From Moniliophthora roreri (taxonomy: Eukaryota; Basidiomycota; Agaricomycetes; Agaricales; Marasmiaceae): DNA of 64,000 nt. The notes beneath the pieces are model-generated. The model ran no database searches and had not been told where the DNA came from. It worked only from the letters and a program-made list of their open reading frames with translations. Positions 24,625 to 35,993 of this stretch are shown here, in pieces. Position numbers and translations under genes: made by a program. The first letter of the stretch is position 1, and each line of letters starts with the position of its first letter. The stretch is from positions 620,001-684,000 of the forward strand of contig LATX02000176.1 in assembly GCA_001466705.2 (NCBI GenBank), in the 5' to 3' direction.

Positions 24625-25247
24625 ATCACGGTCCATTACCAGGGCGTGAGTAAGTCACGAGGTGACTTTCAAACTTGAACCCCTGAGTTCCCTGAGTTAC
24701 GACTACAATGTCTGCGACTACGGAATCTTCAATCCCTCGAACAGGCTTAGATGCAAATCAACTCGACCCTTTTTGCGCCTGCTTTCGGACTGGTAAAACT
24801 GAACCTGCAAATGACCCCAAGGAACGTCGACGGTCGCGCCCGAGTTGAAGCAATGACCACAAGTATGGCCGAGAATCAACTTCACTTTACTATGATACCG
24901 TTTTGCAGTTGAGGCTGCGGGAAAATGTACTTGCTGGTCCTCGTGCTCGCGTCAGAAGCCGAAGGCGGTCACCCATTGGGTCCTTTCGGTAGCAAGGAGA
25001 ACAAGGTCTGAACGGCTTTCACATCCTGTGTACCCCCGAGTTCAAGGGAATCAAGCAGTGTATTATTCCTTGGCCAGATGATGTTAATCGTGAGTGGTTG
25101 ATTCCGAATCTGACTCTTTACCTTTTCTGATATGAGCTCTGTAGAACCCGAATGTATTCGTGACAAGGTAAAACAAACTCATGGGCATTGGGGGCAGCAA
25201 ATTGAAGAATCGAAGTAGAAGGGAAAGTAGAGGCAGGGCTCGTATAT
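24625..25247. other. Gap, no gene seen
   Basis: An ATG at 24708 opens a frame of about 30 codons ending near a GTAAAA donor-like site, with no continuation that I can find. Otherwise nothing is seen. Confidence 0.35.
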
Positions 25248-25598
25248 TCAATCGTTATCGTCACATCCAGAAACGCCCGTGCATCCTGACCCAATGGCGT
25301 AATTTCCTTCCAGCTCTTCCGTCCACCTGGGCATCTCGATAACAACTACCACTTGGATCTGCCATCGTGGAGATGGCTTCAGCATTTCTGGCGTAGCATG
25401 AGTCGTTGAATGAGATGCCATTCTAGAAACAGCACAGGTATATTTGACGGGACGTTGGGAGTAGGTATTGTACTGGAGGTTGTACACATCCTCTGTAACC
25501 ACCTTTTCATCGTATCAATGGTGTTCGCACTTGAACTCGACTCTCATCTTCGTTCTCGGTTCAAGTTAGCATTCGACGATCGTATTTCCGACTTGTCG
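25248..25598 (-). pseudogene. 3' relic of the membrane-protein gene at 38127
   Basis: About 350 nt on the minus strand match 38520-38879 at roughly 85-90% nucleotide identity, including the C-terminus GVSGCDDND and the stop. The N-terminal half with the membrane segment is absent. At least one nonsense change is visible: the CGA codon in the Arg-rich stretch became TGA. It is a truncated, inverted duplicate lying 13 kb from the intact gene. Confidence 0.8.
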
Positions 25599-25975
25599 TA
25601 ATTTGGAAGAGCGGAGGGGGTGCGTTGCTTGGGTGCAATTTGCAGGATTGAGGTGAAGCATTACTGTCCAGAGAAACTGGGAAAGTTTGTTGTGGTCGAC
25701 TTCATGATCATGTTCCTTATACGTTTCATGTTGGAAGAGGTGAACAGCAGTCGAGACTCGAGTGCCGGTGAGTGTTTTAGCAGAAGCCCGTACTCTCATG
25801 ACTGAAAACAAAATTATGCAAATGTAGATGAATTGCTAATTAGATTCTACAATTGTCCTATACCGTCCGAAAAAGTCTAGAAATAATCCATCCAAAGTTC
25901 GTGACACATATCAATTTACCAATACGAGATGAAGAGAATTTTCCAAAGTCATAACAGGGCAACCTTGAACGTTTC
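25599..25975. other. Spacer before the glycoprotein pair
   Basis: Short opposing open frames only (25620-25805 plus, 25566-25811 minus), without family signal. Confidence 0.4.
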
Positions 25976-27269
25976 CTATAACAAAACAGCGGCTCCGATC
26001 AAAGAACAAATGGCGATCGAGCCAACGGTATAAAGAACACGTTCCCAACCACCCGTCATCAAAGTGAAAGCTGCATTACCGGTTGTCTCGGCGTTGGCGG
26101 CACTACCTGTGGGCGAAGTAGAAGTCTAAAGGCACAGAATGAGTCGTGAACAGCTAGATGACGATGATTACTACTCACTGGCTTGCCTGTACTAAGCGGC
26201 GCACTCGTTGGTTTCGCGGAAGTTGTGTTTGCTGCATGAGTTGCGCTGACTAGTCCGTTACTGATCGTGGCCACTTTCTTGCAGTTGGATGATGCCGGCG
26301 CGGGATGAGGAGGGGGAGTATTTGGTTCGCCTTGATGGAATGTAGACCCGCCATAAACACCCATAGGCTGCGTGGAGGAATCAGTGAAGATTGCCTCGAG
26401 AACGAATAGCACAAAACCATACCTCGCCACTGTTACCATCGCAATTCTCGAACGTACCCGCGTCGTAACTGGCAGGCATGTTCCAGGCGCATCCCATCAC
26501 GTCGTAGATGTGTTGGCACATGGCTGCAGGATCCTTTCCGGCGGGATTACAGGCTCTGAAGCAGAATTGGTCAACGGCCATGAAATTCTACAAAAGCTTC
26601 GTCAGACTCAGCAAACTATTCAATCGTTAGCGGCGCACCGTCCACTCATGAATTTGTTGAAGTGGTCCAAACGCACTCGAAAAGACGAGACCGCCAATAG
26701 GATTTCCGTTACCATCCGCGCCGTGAGGATCGAGCTCGCCTCCTGCATCGCCTGCAGGAATGTTCATGGATGTGAAATCTCCGATACCAGTCACTTGGAC
26801 GTAATCGGGGGTCTTGACAAAGTGTGCGCCTTTGATAGTACCATCGGGAATGAGACGAGTGCCATATCCGTCTTTGAGACACCAGGAGACTTCTTCGCGC
26901 TGGGCGAGATGGAAGAAAATCAGAAATGAGCTATATTACACGCATACATACAACCTTCTCACCTCAGTGTTACCAATCACTGAATCGGGGCCAGGCTTTG
27001 GCGGCGCAAAGAGACAGAAATCTTCAACAGAATTGACTGGCAGAAGGCGAAGCAAAGTTAGCGAACACTGCAGGGCCCAAGAGTAACCGAGACTCACTGT
27101 ATGCATTTTGACAATCACTCGTCTGGCTCGCCTTTGTTCCGCACTTGTTGGTGCCCGATTGGCCTTGTTGAGTTTGATCTGGCAAGTTATCTGGCGAAAA
27201 TGTTGCGCTATATTGGGCGGTTGCCTGGAAAACGAAGGAAGAGAAGGCGAGGATAGATATGGCGTACAT
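25976..27269 (-). CDS. Macrofage activating glycoprotein-type secreted protein, copy 1
   Basis: Members of this basidiomycete family are secreted, probably cell-surface glycoproteins whose molecular role is not established. A signal peptide (MYAISILAFSSFVFQATAQ) is followed by the mature part YSATFSPDNLPDQTQQGQSG. Then come a Cys-rich segment, DFCLFAPPKPGP, WCLKDGYGTRLIPDG, GAHFVKTPDYVQVTG, IPAGDAGGELDPHGADGNG, FCFRACNPAG, CQHIYDVMGCAWNMP and PMGVYGGSTFHQG. The C-terminal third is Ser/Thr/Ala-rich and ends in a hydrophobic tail (ICSLIGAAVLL), which fits a GPI-anchor signal. About 370 residues in six exons. It lies head to tail with the next copy, 565 nt away. Confidence 0.9.
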
Positions 27270-27833
27270 CGTCGTTGAGGCAGGAGAGAACGAGAAGGTG
27301 ACCAAAAGCGAGGACGAGGGGAGGATCCAAGGGAGAGAAGTGGCGGTGGCTGGCCTTAAAAGCCGTGAATGTCGTCTAAAAATAGTCATTGTCACCGACG
27401 TTAATTGCCAGATTTGTCGAATGGCTTCCCCGATCTGGCTATCTTCATGCCCCGAATACGCCTACGAAATACGCCTACGAGGAGAACTCATGATAACGCG
27501 ACAGAACGATTGCTATTACGCCTTATGCAAAGAAAAGGAGACCACCCTCACCAAAGAAGTCACCCCTAGAGTCCCATACTAACGGCGTTCTTTGACCTGT
27601 TCACCGTCTAATCAACGCCGCATGTCAGAGCTAACAAATCTAAGCGCGGTCCGCGCCGCTCGCGTCTCAGAGGGGATAGCGGGGATTGAGTCCCGGAGTC
27701 AAAAACGTCCAAATAACATTCCATCGGCATAAAAGCAAAATTGTCCAAAGCATGTAAGTCTGGCCACGACGTTCAGGTCCACGAATGACCGTATAGTGCA
27801 AGATCAAGCCCTCATCCACCATGATATCGAAAA
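27270..27833. other. Spacer between the glycoprotein genes
   Basis: It holds the promoter of copy 1 and the 3' side of copy 2. A short GC-rich stretch with the self-complementary core GCGCGGTCCGCGCCGC lies near 27652. A plus-strand frame at 27259-27582 is the shadow of promoter DNA. Confidence 0.4.
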
Positions 27834-29100
27834 CTACAACAATAACGCGGCGCCTCCAGTCAACACAATCACAAATGTCAATCCCATGCTATATATTCCA
27901 CGCATATTCGGATTAAGCGTAGCTGCTGAGTTTCCAGCGGTAGCAGAGGCACCACCTGCTGTGTCGGTTGGTCTGGATGTACCGCCCTGCAAGGGTGTCA
28001 GTCCATTTATATTGAACGAGGAACAGGCACTACTCACGCTGCTCGTTATTGAGGCACTAACGCCCGAGGGCAGGATACTAGTCCCAGCAATGTTCACACC
28101 ATTCCCAATTGTTGAAGTTGATTGACAATTCGACGATGGGGGAGCAGGATGAGCAGGTGGTGTAACTGGTTGACCTTGGAAGAAAGTAGAGCCGCCATAG
28201 ACTCCCATTGGCTAGTCAAGAGACGGTAAGAAACATGTTTGACGGATTCAATAACAGAAAACACCTCTCCGCTTTCTCCTTGACACTTTTCAAAGACGTT
28301 CGCATCATAATTTGCAGGCATGTTCCACGCACATCCCATCACGTCATAGATATGCTGACAGAACGTAGGGGCCATTGGACCACGCTTACATGCCCTGAAG
28401 CAGAACTGTTCGGCTGACATAAAGTTCTAGGGAATTGAACATGGATTCTGAATTTCAATGTTCATTCCTGAAAACACTCACCGTCCATTCAAAAAGCTGT
28501 TCCACATCACCGCCAGTAAATGCATTCGAGAACACCAGCCCACCAACCGGATTCCCATTCCCATCCGCTCCATGCGGATCCAATTCCCCACCTTGATCAC
28601 CTGCGGGTATGTTCAAGAGCGTGAGATTACCCACGCCAGTAACCTGAACAAAGTCCGGTGTTTGTACAAAGTGCGCGCCAGTGATAGCACCGTCTGGTAT
28701 GAGACGTGTACCATAGCCTTGCTTGATACACCAGGCCACTTCAATTCGCTGCGATAAAAAATGAAATGCTGTGCTTCAAGGGGCGCGTGAACACCACACA
28801 CCTCAGTGTTGCCGATTACACTCTGGGGACCAGGGTCGGGTGGTGCCCAAAGGCAGAAATCGTCAACTGAGTTAACTAAAAACAGTGATTTAGTTTTTTA
28901 CGAGGAAGAGAGAGATCACTGAGTAGCGCACTGTATGCATTCTGGCACATGCTTGTCTGGTTAAACCCATTTCCACACCGATTCGTCCCCGTTTGTCCTT
29001 CCTCAGTTTGTTCGGGCACATTTGAGGGAAGATATGTTGCGCTGTATGTTTGAGACCTTGCAAAAGAAGCGAATACAAGCAGCGAAAATATCAGAAGCAT
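27834..29100 (-). CDS. Macrofage activating glycoprotein-type secreted protein, copy 2
   Basis: Tandem paralogue of the gene at 25976, in the same orientation and with the same domain order. A signal peptide (MLLIFSLLVFASFARSQ) comes first, then TYSATYLPSNVPEQT, WCIKQGYGTRLIPDG, GAHFVQTPDFVQVTG, IPAGDQGGELDPHGADGNG, FCFRACKRGP, CQHIYDVMGCAWNMP and PMGVYGGSTFFQG. A Ser/Thr/Gly-rich tail ends VIVLTGGAALLL, a probable GPI-anchor signal. All introns are in phase. The shorter start at 29100 is preferred because it opens directly onto the signal peptide. An upstream Met at about 29163 would add a charged leader. The function of the family is unknown, and the duplication suggests dosage or specialisation. 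Confidence 0.9.
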
Positions 29101-30680
29101 GCTGGAACGCGTAAGCTTGACGGGTCGACGTGGATCTGGAATAGCACGGCGGTTTAACAACAAGATGAATTAGGGGAAGAATGGGTGGTGAAAACCTCTT
29201 CACCGTGGTGGATGAGGGAACGGAATTACAGCGGCGAATTGGAGAGAAAAACAGCATGAATTGGGGAAAGTGACTTACTCATATACTCTCGTCATTCTAT
29301 GAATAGAATACACTCAATGCACGATGAACGTCACACGTAGAATTAGTACCGTCTGCACTAGTGCAACGTGCTCTCTTTCTCCTCGGACATTGATCTAACA
29401 AGCCATACCCAACCCTGCCCATCGTCATTTGCATCACTTCTTTTCAATTCGAGGCTGCCGCACACTGGGGACGATACAAGAGAAGAATCAGGATATAGGC
29501 TCCGTATCCCGAACACGGGTACAGTGACCACATTGTGGTCGGACGCGAGGACAGAAGAGTCGATTTTTGCTACAGATTGAATGTCAGCCGGAATGCCCAT
29601 CGAAATCGTTTCACGTACCAAAGTCCTCCTGAATACCTGAAGCGCTAAAGGCCTACTGCTCGATCCATGTGTACGGACTGGTTGAAGGAATTGAAACGAA
29701 GAACATGGTCTCCCCTGGGCCGACTGAAACCGTTGGCAGGCTCGCTGTATATGATGGAGGACTTGAGTGGACGTGGGTGGAAGAGAGAATGGTGGGAATT
29801 TCAAGAATTTCGCGGCAATGGTTACGACCGTTACGTCCATCACCACTTTCAAAGTCCATTATGTCGCGTTCTTTCTCTGGTATGACTATCACCTGCATCA
29901 GCGATCTCACCGGGCCAGACTGGAGCATATGAATAATGTAAGTCCAACATCCGAACAAGAGCAATTTCATCTGGCATTCCCCTTACATACTCTGCAGCAA
30001 TCAGGGGGTTCCATCCAGGAGCTGCAAGTCCATTCGTGCAATTCACAGGAACTACTTCATGTCACCACCCATCTAGATGTATGTCATGAGGAATCAGAGC
30101 ACAATGGCCAAGAATAATTCGTGTGTGCAGCTTCCAAATCATCAGATCGAACTTTGAAGTTTCATTTCCTCTTTTTCACCTTTGTAAGCAGTTATTCGCC
30201 TTGGCGTCAGCAGCCAGAACGGGAATCGACTTCCCTTGAGACGCAATACGAGATAAAGGAAGTCAGCGTACATGCAGGTTATCGTCGTTGGTATCGGTAT
30301 CAAAGCAGGATACGAGTCCAGTCTCTTCAAGGACAGAGCCTCTGCAGAGCCACTCGTTCATTCGAGGTCAATGCCATCGGGCTCTCACCGCTTATCGATA
30401 TCTTTGTTGCCGTCCATTCTTGTGGAGCTCTACTATGTCGCCTCACCCGATTTCTCCGGTCGCATTGGTCGACTGTCGTACGAAAGCTGCCGGAAAATAG
30501 TGCAGATGACGCGATGGAGGCCCCACCCTCCCCTGCGGCTGCCATCACTTTCAACTTTTTCAGACCGTCGCCCCGAGTGGTCCGTCTACAAGCAGTGCAA
30601 ACCGAGTCTCTTTCCGAGGTTACCAGAGTTGACAATGGCTTTGCGGCACAACGGATTCGTGGAAGAAATTATGCAAATGG
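29101..30680. other. Unresolved region, possible minus-strand gene pieces
   Basis: Three minus-strand stretches have protein-like composition: 29849-30046 (LAAPGWNPLIAAEYVRGMPD), 29653-29760 (PSYTASLPTVSVGPGETMFF) and 29358-29580 (DSSVLASDHNVVTVPVFGI). They lie in different frames and could be exons of one secreted protein or a decayed gene. I could not find a convincing chain of splice sites and recognise no family. Confidence 0.3.
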
Positions 30681-30689
30681 TATATAAAG
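30681..30689 (+). promoter_or_regulatory. TATA box of pectate lyase 2
   Basis: TATATAAAG lies about 70 nt before the ATG at 30755, matching position and sequence of the element before the intact copy on the other strand. Confidence 0.6.
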
Positions 30690-30754
30690 ACATTTAGACT
30701 GAAGAGGAGCGAGCCAGACACATCTTCTCTGCCACGTCCTATTCTCTCACCAAA

Positions 30755-32076
30755 ATGAAATGGTTCGCGTCCATCGTCGCTTTCATTGCGGTTCAAGCTG
30801 TCGCGGTCGGCACGGCTCAACTTTTGACGCGTCCTTTATCGATTCACGTGGCTTTGTAGGCCTCACCTACTCGCTTCGTCCAACGGGCCTCTGTGGGCGA
30901 TACTGCTACTGTTGGTTTTGCAACTGGCACCACTGGTGGATCTGGTGGTACACAAACGGTCAGTATCACCTGTACACGCTGGCGGTTGATCCTCAATCGT
31001 ATGCTGACTACTCGTACCTTTCAAGACCCTCAGGTCGTTGTCAGAACTCCAGGCTGCCGTCTCCGGAGACGCGAAGAAGATCGTCATTGTCGACGGCAAC
31101 ATTAGTGGCGACGCTGTTATCAAAGTAGGCGTAAGTATCCCAGGCATCCATCTGGACTTGAAGTATCAACATATCGGTCACCTTAGTCCAATACCAGCGT
31201 CCTCGGTGCCCCAGGTGCCACTTTCACGGGTATTGATCTTCGTGTCATCGACGTCACCAATGTTATTATTCGTAATGTCAAGGTTAACAAGGTTCTGGCT
31301 CCTGGTGACAACGTCGGTGCCCAGGCCGAGTCGAACGTCTGGATTGGCCACGTTGAGCTATAAAGTGACCTCAATCACGACAAGGTTCGGTTGTAACATT
31401 GGGAATTGCATTAATACTGACGGATTCGGTAGGATCACTACGACGGTCTCTTGGATATCACCCATGGATGCACTGGTGTCACTGTTTCCAACAGTTACCT
31501 CCATGATCACTACGAGGTACGACACTACTTGACACGTTCGCATCAAGAAATTCACCATATTATCAGGCTTCCCTCGTTGGTCACTCTGACAGCAACGAGT
31601 CCGAGTCCGAGGATGTCAATGTCCGTGTCGCCTACGTTGGAAACTACTGGAAGAACCTCAACCCCCGTACTCCTTCCCTCCCCTTCGGTTTGTTATCACT
31701 CGCCACTGAGTAACTAGCTGATTAAGTGGTATATCTCAGGAACCGGACACATCTACAACAACTACTTTAAGAGCAACAATGACGGTATTAATACTCGTGT
31801 AGGTGCTCAGCTCCTGGTCGAGAACAACGTCTGTGTCTGTGAGTGACGATTTATTCCCGAGCATGATCATGATACTCATTGTATTGTAGCCCCCAAGAAG
31901 CCCCTCTACTCTACTGATGAAGGTTATGCTGTCGCTACTAGAAACGACTTTGGTGGAGGCGAAAACACTACTCCTGAGGTACTTTTACTTTCCCGCCTTA
32001 CGAGTACAGTCTCTTGGATGCCAGCAAAGTTGTCTCCTCTGTTACAGCAGAGGCCGGTGCCAACCTTACTTGGTAA
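30755..32076 (+). pseudogene. Pectate lyase, inactivated copy
   Basis: Inverted paralogue of the gene at 22284. It keeps the same signal peptide start (MKWFASIVAFIAVQ) and the same beta-helix blocks: GFATGTTGGSGG, VIVDGNISGDAV, GLLDITHGC, SLVGHSDSNESE, YWKNLNPRTPSLPFG and NNDGIN. Two inactivating changes are visible. In the calcium-site segment the Ser codon TCA has become TAA at 31361-31363 (VWIGHVEL, then stop, then SDLNHDK). Near 31978 one G is missing, shifting the frame before the C-terminal FTFPPYEYSLLD and AEAGANLTW. The conserved Asp of INTRDGAQ is also Val here. No alternative intron avoids the stop. It was probably a secreted pectin-degrading enzyme and is now non-functional. Confidence 0.85.
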
Positions 32077-33521
32077 TCAACATCGATGCACCGTACCTAT
32101 CAGTGTAAATAAATGCCATATCATTTGTACAGTCATTACCAGAATGGAAGAATACTGAAAGCCGTTCAATCCTGAGTCTTGAGTCTTGAGTCTTGGACCT
32201 ACGTCTAACCAAACAGCATTTCTCAACATAATAGTAAATATCAAGGATAGAGAAGATATCAGTCTGATAATTTAGTCTTCAAGCAGCAACCCAGAGGAAT
32301 TTTACCGAATTGACAACAACAGGAAACAAAAAGTTGAGAAAGGCGTTGAGCGTTATGCATAGGTTGGCGAGGATTCGAACTCCTTCGCTGGTGTTTACTT
32401 AAATGACTAACTCGACTTCGATAAACCTAATAACGGCTACGAAGAGAATCAGCTCGGGTCACTTCGAATAAAAATGCACGCACCCTTATCAGGACAACGA
32501 GAATGCTAGTGCTTAACAAAGTAGGCACCCAGTTCCTTCGACTTGAACGAGACTAGTATTGAAGTTGATGATTGGTCGACAGCGAGGCGACGAGGATACC
32601 CTTCACCTCCAGGACGAACAGGATAGTCTACGGCGTGCTCCGGAGCGCCAGGAAAGAAAAGGTGAAAGATATCCACTACCCCGTCTACCAAAATCCAGAT
32701 TTGAGTTTGGAGATATGTGAATTCCAAGCTTTTGGCTTAACGTCACGATGAACAGGGAGAGCCCCTGGAGCGATATCGACCTGAGTTTCCCGACATGTCA
32801 GGGCAGACCTGCGTCCTAGGAGCAGGACTTGGGTATCCGCCATTACCGTATATATTGCAGCAAGGACGAAGATGCAGAATGATATCAAGCACACATTGTT
32901 CCCAGTGTTTCATGGCGCAGTCTTTGCATCCAGCAAGATCACGAGAAACTTGAAACAGTGAAACAGTTCGAGAGTCGAATGTTCAAGGATTTTTCCAGGA
33001 GAATCGAGAGCGAGACGTATAAGTTCCAGCGGTGTATGTCCTGAATTCTTCTCGAACCCACGAGTGCATCCTTCTACGATGCCAAGCCGAAGTTAAAGGT
33101 ACCCAGTATGTGGTCTGGGATTTGGCTGGTACGCGAAGGGGTGAAGGCCGTCAAGGACGGTACGTCGGGTGCCTGAAGTAGAGCTCGGATACGGAATGGT
33201 CACAGGTGAGTCAAGTCTCGAAACGACAGTAGTGACGATCCGCCTCAGCCGTGAGAAACGCTTACCTTGCTTTCCTGTCGTCGACATCTAACGGTCTGGG
33301 CCAAGGCTTCTCATCCTCTACTTCCTGTCTAATAGATCCTCCGTGTACTCAGGGGAGAGAATGGGTGATAAGACGGAACTCTGAAAAGATGGTCACATCC
33401 GTAAGTTGTCTTAAGCATTGCTCAATATTTTTAACAATATGCACGCTTCAACTGATCCAGTGAATCCCGACGAGTGTTCAGTCATTACGTTGGAGAATCT
33501 AGTCACAGTGTTATTCAACAT
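32077..33521. other. Gap after pectate lyase 2
   Basis: Minus-strand frames at 32506-32894 are open but unrecognised. A tRNA T-arm-like string occurs near 32370, without the rest of a tRNA. Three consecutive copies of TGAGTCTT lie near 32172-32196. No gene is called. Confidence 0.35.
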
Positions 33522-34257
33522 CTACCAAGCTCTATACGCCTTTACGCTAATAGCTGTTGTATTGGCACTTGTACTCGTCGCGTTCAGCAAGACTTCCGCG
33601 AGGATGAACGTATTCGAAAGTTTTGTATAATTGCCCCCGATGTCGACATCCTGCAAGGTTTTGCTCCACTTGAATCATGAACGGCAGATATCAGAAACGG
33701 GGAACTCCTTACCAGTGTGGCGATGTGCCTCGTATTCGTGCCTTCACCACTCTCCTGCACCACAAATGGCGTACCGTCACTAGTGGTACCCCATACCGTC
33801 CCGTAGCTCCATGACGTGGTATTCGGAGGGATGGCGCTGTCTTCATCGACATACACGAATGCCACTCCACCATGCACAGTACCGTTCACGGCCGAGCCTG
33901 TGACAGTACCGTTGACGATTGGCACAGCTGCGAGAAGGTCTTCGACCTCAGATACCATTTGGAGTGGGAGGTGACATGCATACCAAGTTTCAGGTCTCCG
34001 TCCGATCGTATCATCAACTCCGACCAGTACCACGACGTATTCCAAGATGTTACTGTCTCAGTGAAATCCGAACCCAACGCTCCAAGCTGGAGTCGTACAT
34101 CAAAAAGATGAGTGAGGGAGATAGAGGGTGTTGATGAGCGGGTGTTATTCAATTGGTTCGGGTTCGATTGTCGTGCCACAAGGATGTTAGGCACGCCAGA
34201 AGCAAAAGAGTTGCTCAAGAAAGGAAGGACAGAAAGTAAAATAGCGGTGAAGTGCAT
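33522..34257 (-). CDS. Secreted DUF3237-like protein
   Basis: The signal peptide MHFTAILLSVLPFLSNSFASG starts at 34257. The mature part has THLFDVRLQLG, then an intron of about 57 nt whose removal gives RSDGDLKLAVPIVNGTVTG. It continues VNGTVHGGVAFVYVDED, YGTVWGTTSDGTPFVVQESG, a second intron of about 44 nt, and the tail DVDIGGNYTKLSNTF ending VKAYRAW. The alternation of GG/GTV turns with a single DGT-FVVQE strand resembles DUF3237 beta-barrel proteins, which have no agreed function. About 210 residues with several Asn-X-Thr sites. An earlier Met at about 34275 is possible. The family call rests on pattern resemblance. Confidence 0.65.
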
Positions 34258-35993
34258 GCTGGTGTGGGATGTCAAAGCTAATGGTTTCAGTAGGGGCTCC
34301 TTTATATCTTGAAGGAACTCGCGATTCCGAAGCTGCGGACATAGCCCTCTGGCGAGGGTATACCTTCCGACAGCTGCGCGTTTTTATATGAAATATACAT
34401 GACGCGGAGTGTTGGATATACTTCCCGTCTCCTTACCTCTGCGCCTTCAACACCACTCGGTTATTCGGCTCTTTCGCCCAATTACTGTTGAATAATTACG
34501 GATGTCTTTACCAGAAACTGTCGGTAAGTTCCAGGGTTATACTCTAGTCAAGCATTGACCCTTATTAGTAGAGGTCTATAGAATGAAAAGTCGAGCTGCG
34601 CAAAAAGCCGAAATCCCGCCGAAGTCCTATTCACTACCGTGCCTCAAACCCCTTGTCCAATACCGTCTCATCGCTGACGTTACCCACTACATCTCCCAAA
34701 ATGAAAATTGGCACCAACCAGGAGTATTTTCCCCACTAACTCTACGTTGCTACCCCACAAACAGCATATCGTCGTACTCCACCGCGGTATTGAGCTCAAT
34801 ATTCGCGGTGTCATAGACGTTGAGGTATACAGCCCTTCCACGAATCATTCCATTCAAAACCTGCCCGGATAAAGACGAGACGTCATTACTCGGATATCGG
34901 TTATACGGATGAACACATGCACGACATGCCGAAACATCAGAATGAGAATGAACGTGCTACTGGCGATGGTGGTTATAATACTCTTCATTCCAAGTCGACT
35001 CTAATATCAAAGGGCTATTATTATGTGGGGGTCGGCGTCATTGTGGCAGAGGGCCAATCCATGGTGTGTCAGAGGGTGTGGTGATGACAGTGAGTCCGAG
35101 GTCGGAGCGACTTGACCCGTTGGTTAAGCTAGCTGTAGCAAGTACAAACAAGGTGGCGATGGATTCCATTATCGCTGGGATAATTCTTGATGTGAACCCT
35201 CTGCGCATTGCTGGGAGCTTACACTGAAAAGGCAAAGTCTTGAATTTGTGTACACTGTCGCTGGAAGAATCATTGACACTGCTAGTTTGTTATTATTATT
35301 CTTTCTGTCGGCCACCTGTCTTATGAATAATCTTCTTCCAGTCTACATCACTTCAAGCTCTTCTTGATGTACTGAACCGATATTATCCGCACACAAGTTT
35401 TATTATGGAACAGGTGCACGTTAAGTTTATCGGACATCGGTGCGACTCTTGACGAGTAGAGGATCCTCGGCAATGTTATTTGTGTGTTGGTTTAATGCAT
35501 GCGAACTCTATCACGGTCAGGTGCCAAATTGTCCATGCTAAATTCCACGGCGCTTTGTCACCTGCTAGCTCACCTCAATTCACATCTTCAATTGTCTCCA
35601 AGTGCTGGTCCGATATCATCTCTGCACTTGCGCTCTCCATCTTTCCGAATATCTTTCCGCTACATCACGAGCCATGCGGATTTCTCAGTCCAACCATCAA
35701 AGCACTATATGATTGTCCAGATTTAGCCTCATGAGCATCGATTTCTGAACTTCGGATCCGAATACAGTTTATGAACAATATGGCTTTCGTGTGAGTTGCT
35801 GGCAAGCCCATTCATTCGTGCTGTTACTTACCACTCTTCGCGATTAGAAACCATCTGGTCTATTTCTCGGTTTCCTAGGAAGGATTCTGCAAGTGCGCTC
35901 TACGGCCTGGTCGGCAAAAATTACGAAGATGTATAAAAGTGCATTCCTCAGCTGTGAAACCCTCTTCAGAGATACTTTGCTAGTTCTCCAAGA
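34258..35993. other. Gap with a possible small secreted protein on the minus strand
   Basis: At 35199 on the minus strand a frame starts with a signal-peptide-like MESIATLFVLATASLTNG and runs about 40 codons. Further down, 34770-34890 on the same strand reads VLNGMIRGRAVYLNVYD and ends DDMLFVG. These may be two exons of a small secreted protein, perhaps related to the DUF3237-like neighbour, but the join is not resolved. Nothing else is seen. Confidence 0.3.

Noticed and set aside
4667..29100. A secondary-metabolite gene cluster
   Set aside because: No polyketide synthase, peptide synthetase, terpene cyclase or P450 is present. The genes are duplicated hydrolases and reductases.
32355..32440. 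A tRNA gene on the minus strand, suggested by a T-arm-like GTTCGAATCC string
   Set aside because: The T loop is too long, no 5' acceptor arm pairs with the 3' side, and no anticodon arm can be folded. At most a relic or chance.
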